Positions 51,601 to 54,600 of a stretch of DNA of 64,000 bases are shown here, piece by piece. The notes beneath the pieces are model-generated. The model was not told where the DNA came from, made no database searches, and was given only the letters and a program-made list of their open reading frames with translations. The translations under genes were made by a program, and so were the position numbers. This stretch comes from Eutreptiella sp. 'Long Island Sound 2002' (lineage: Eukaryota; Euglenozoa; Euglenophyceae; Eutreptiales; Eutreptiaceae): NCBI GenBank assembly GCA_964036045.1, contig OZ038387.1, forward strand, positions 57,382,427 to 57,446,426, in the 5' to 3' direction. Position 1 is the first letter of the stretch; every line of letters starts with the position of its first letter.

Positions 51601-54600
51601 CTTTGGTTCACGCGGGACATGTGTGTCAGGGTGTGGCATACCACCGCCCGGAGGCTGCGGTAGCCCGCCCCCACCGGCCCACCAACTGCTTTGTGACCGG
51701 CACGCCTTGCCCCATAACCGATTTTCCAAACGCCAATAACCGCTCGACAACCATTTTTTTATCACCCTGTGGCCTTCCTGTGTATCCCTGTGGAGGCTCA
51801 CCCCCTCCGTGCCCCATCTCCTACGTCATTGGTGGACTCTGAAACCCCACTGTGGCGCCTCCCTCCCCGTCCCAGCACGTCGTTAATCCCCATCTCGATT
51901 GGCCATTTGCTAACCGCAAGCAACTGCACTGGGTGACCACTGCAGACATCCTTACGGCGGACTAGTGGGAAGCGTGTGGGGTGGGCGCATCAGGGTGTCC
52001 TGACGTGGACAGAGCGAGAGGTGGTAGGTCTGTCCTCGCAAAGGGCGGGGCAGTGGGGGCACGATCTTCTTGGGGGCTGTATGCACTCACCCCCCGCACC
52101 GCCGCAGTGTGGAGCCCGCATGGGAGGGACGCCAAGGGGCAGAAGCGGCACTTGTGAATAGCGGGACAGCCGTCCCCTCTCCTGCAATAAAAAACACTTT
52201 CCCGGCTGCCAGGTAGTGAGAGCCTGTGGTGGATGCAACGCAGCTGTGTCACTTGCGTGAATGACAGAGGCCGGGGGAGCGGTTCCTGTTTCCGTCCCGT
52301 CCTTTGAGTGAAGGATGCGGGGCGTTTGAAATCATGGAAAAGGCGTTGTGTTCGACATCAAACTTTCTGGCCGGTTCTTGGCATCGCTTGCATGGCAACC
52401 TCCGCGCCCTGAAAGTATCATTCGCCACTGACAAACCATTCAGCAGCGGAGCGCGCGCGCACAAGACGCACAGTGGGCCGCGCTTTGATGTGATGACGTC
52501 CCAGCAGAGCGAACAGAGAATCTTGTCGCAGACATGTTAAAGGTTGCTATGTGGTTCTTTCATTTTATAAAGTGTGCACAGCTCCACCAGAGCCGGATAG
52601 CGAGGCCCAGGGAAGGGAGGGATGGGCGGATATCGGAGCGGAAACCGAAACACTATGCTGAGGGACGTTCCAAGCAACAAGGCAGCGTTTCATGGACTGC
52701 CACGGGCGATCAAGGACTGCCACGGGCGCGACATGGAGCGGACCGAGTACTTCGAACAAACGCCTCGTGCTGGGGCATTTGGCACACAGACACAGACATG
52801 CACGTCCCGGTGTTGTCCTCCCGTTTGAGGCATTCCTGCTGCACAGCGCGCGCGCTGTGCAATGACAACCCTTCTGGGTTTTGCAAATCCCAAATGTGTT
52901 TGTGTGAAAGAGAGAGAGGGAGAGAGAGAGAGAGAGAAGCAGAGAGGGAGAGAGGGAGAGAAGCAGTGCTGAACACCAAAAAAGAATGCAGCTTGCTGGA
53001 GGCGACTGCTGCTGTCTGCTTGCTGCTGCCCACTTGTGTTCCGCTGCAGTCTGCTGTTGTACCGCTGGGCCTGTTTTAGTAGCCCAAAGGCTGCTGGCGA
53101 ACCTTAGTACGGGAGTGAACGCTGTGCCAGCCCAACCCAAGTGATTGGCAGCAGTGTCTTGAGCTGAATCAGCGACACAATTGCCGCAGATATGATCTGA
53201 GTCTGACTGCATCATGCATGGGATTCGGAGCACGCGTTTACACTTGTTGTGATGAGGCGTTCTCAATCAGTGAATTGTGCACATCTATTTGCTATGAATT
53301 TGGGGATAGTGTGCTGCAGACTGGTTCGCGTGTTTTTGGCACTGTGGCATTTTTCAGGCGGCACGCCATTAAAGTGCTCGCACCCCATGCATGTTATCAC
53401 CGCTTTGATGTGTGTTGCTGTAGCATCTGCACACTGTGTCCATTATTTTGGGTGCAAGCCTGTTTTTGGTGGCCCGGATACCCCAGCCCCAGGGAAGGGT
53501 GCCTGCCTGCTTTGAAAATGTGGGTGTTTTTTCCCATACCAGTCCCCCCCCCCCCGCCCTGTAGGGGATAGGCCAACATTGGATTGGTTATTTTTTCCCC
53601 AACATGGAGTACAGACCATAAGTGATCTGATACAGGGGGGTTTTTCAGATGTGGAAAGTAGTTGAGTGGTCAATACATAAATCAGTGCTTCCTTGGCCAT
53701 GGGTACAATTCCAGGCCTATGCATATTATTGTGTGTCAGGGGTCTCCAGCGAGGTTGAATTTCTGAAACTGGACACCATCCAGGGCCATCCCCGCACTGT
53801 GGCTATTCATGTCAGTGTTGTGAGTTTCAATGTATACCAATGCTTCAATGGGAACCAGAAGCCACAAAAAGGTGGTGAGTGGGTGCCTGCCTCCCCGGAT
53901 GGACCCCCCCCCCCTGGGGCAGGGGTGGGACAAAAAGCAGTGCCTGCCCTCAAAAAGCGCCTGCCTCCTCCGAGATTTCAGCCCCCCCTTCCCTGTGGTC
54001 TAACAAAGGCTTGGTTGGGTGTCAGTCTGATGTTGCCTTCCTTCCTCCCTCCATCCTGCCCTTTCTGAGTCCGACATTGGACATTGCCTCCACGTGCAGC
54101 CTCAGATTCGGTCTCGAGCTCAGCGCCGACAGGTCTCACCCTGGCAAATCTGGAAAAGCATAATGAGATCAACGCCAAGCGGACCCATTCGCAAATGACC
54201 GGAGGTGGTGAAGGTGTGCTCTCTCATGGCCTGTGTTAGAACGGGTGTTCCTCTGCACTCAGACATCCGGGGAGCGTCGGGTTCCACTGGTTCGGCTGTA
54301 TTTGGTAGGCTGCCAGTAGGAACCTTGGCCCACATCTATCAGTCCGCAGGACAAGTGCAAGAAGTGTGGTGGGGCCATGGACGCAGTGACGTCAATTTGG
54401 AGGGCGCGCTCGTCTTTCTGACCCACCTTGCCTTCTCCCAACCCACCCGACCGCATACGCTCCTTCCTTGCCCGCCTGCCCGCCTCTACTTCCCCCTCCC
54501 TTCCTCTATCAATTTCCAGGGAGGTACATGCTCAGCAAGGATCAGCACGACGCACTCATCAGCCAGACCTCCAAGCAGCAGCTGATGGAGGCCGCCCGAA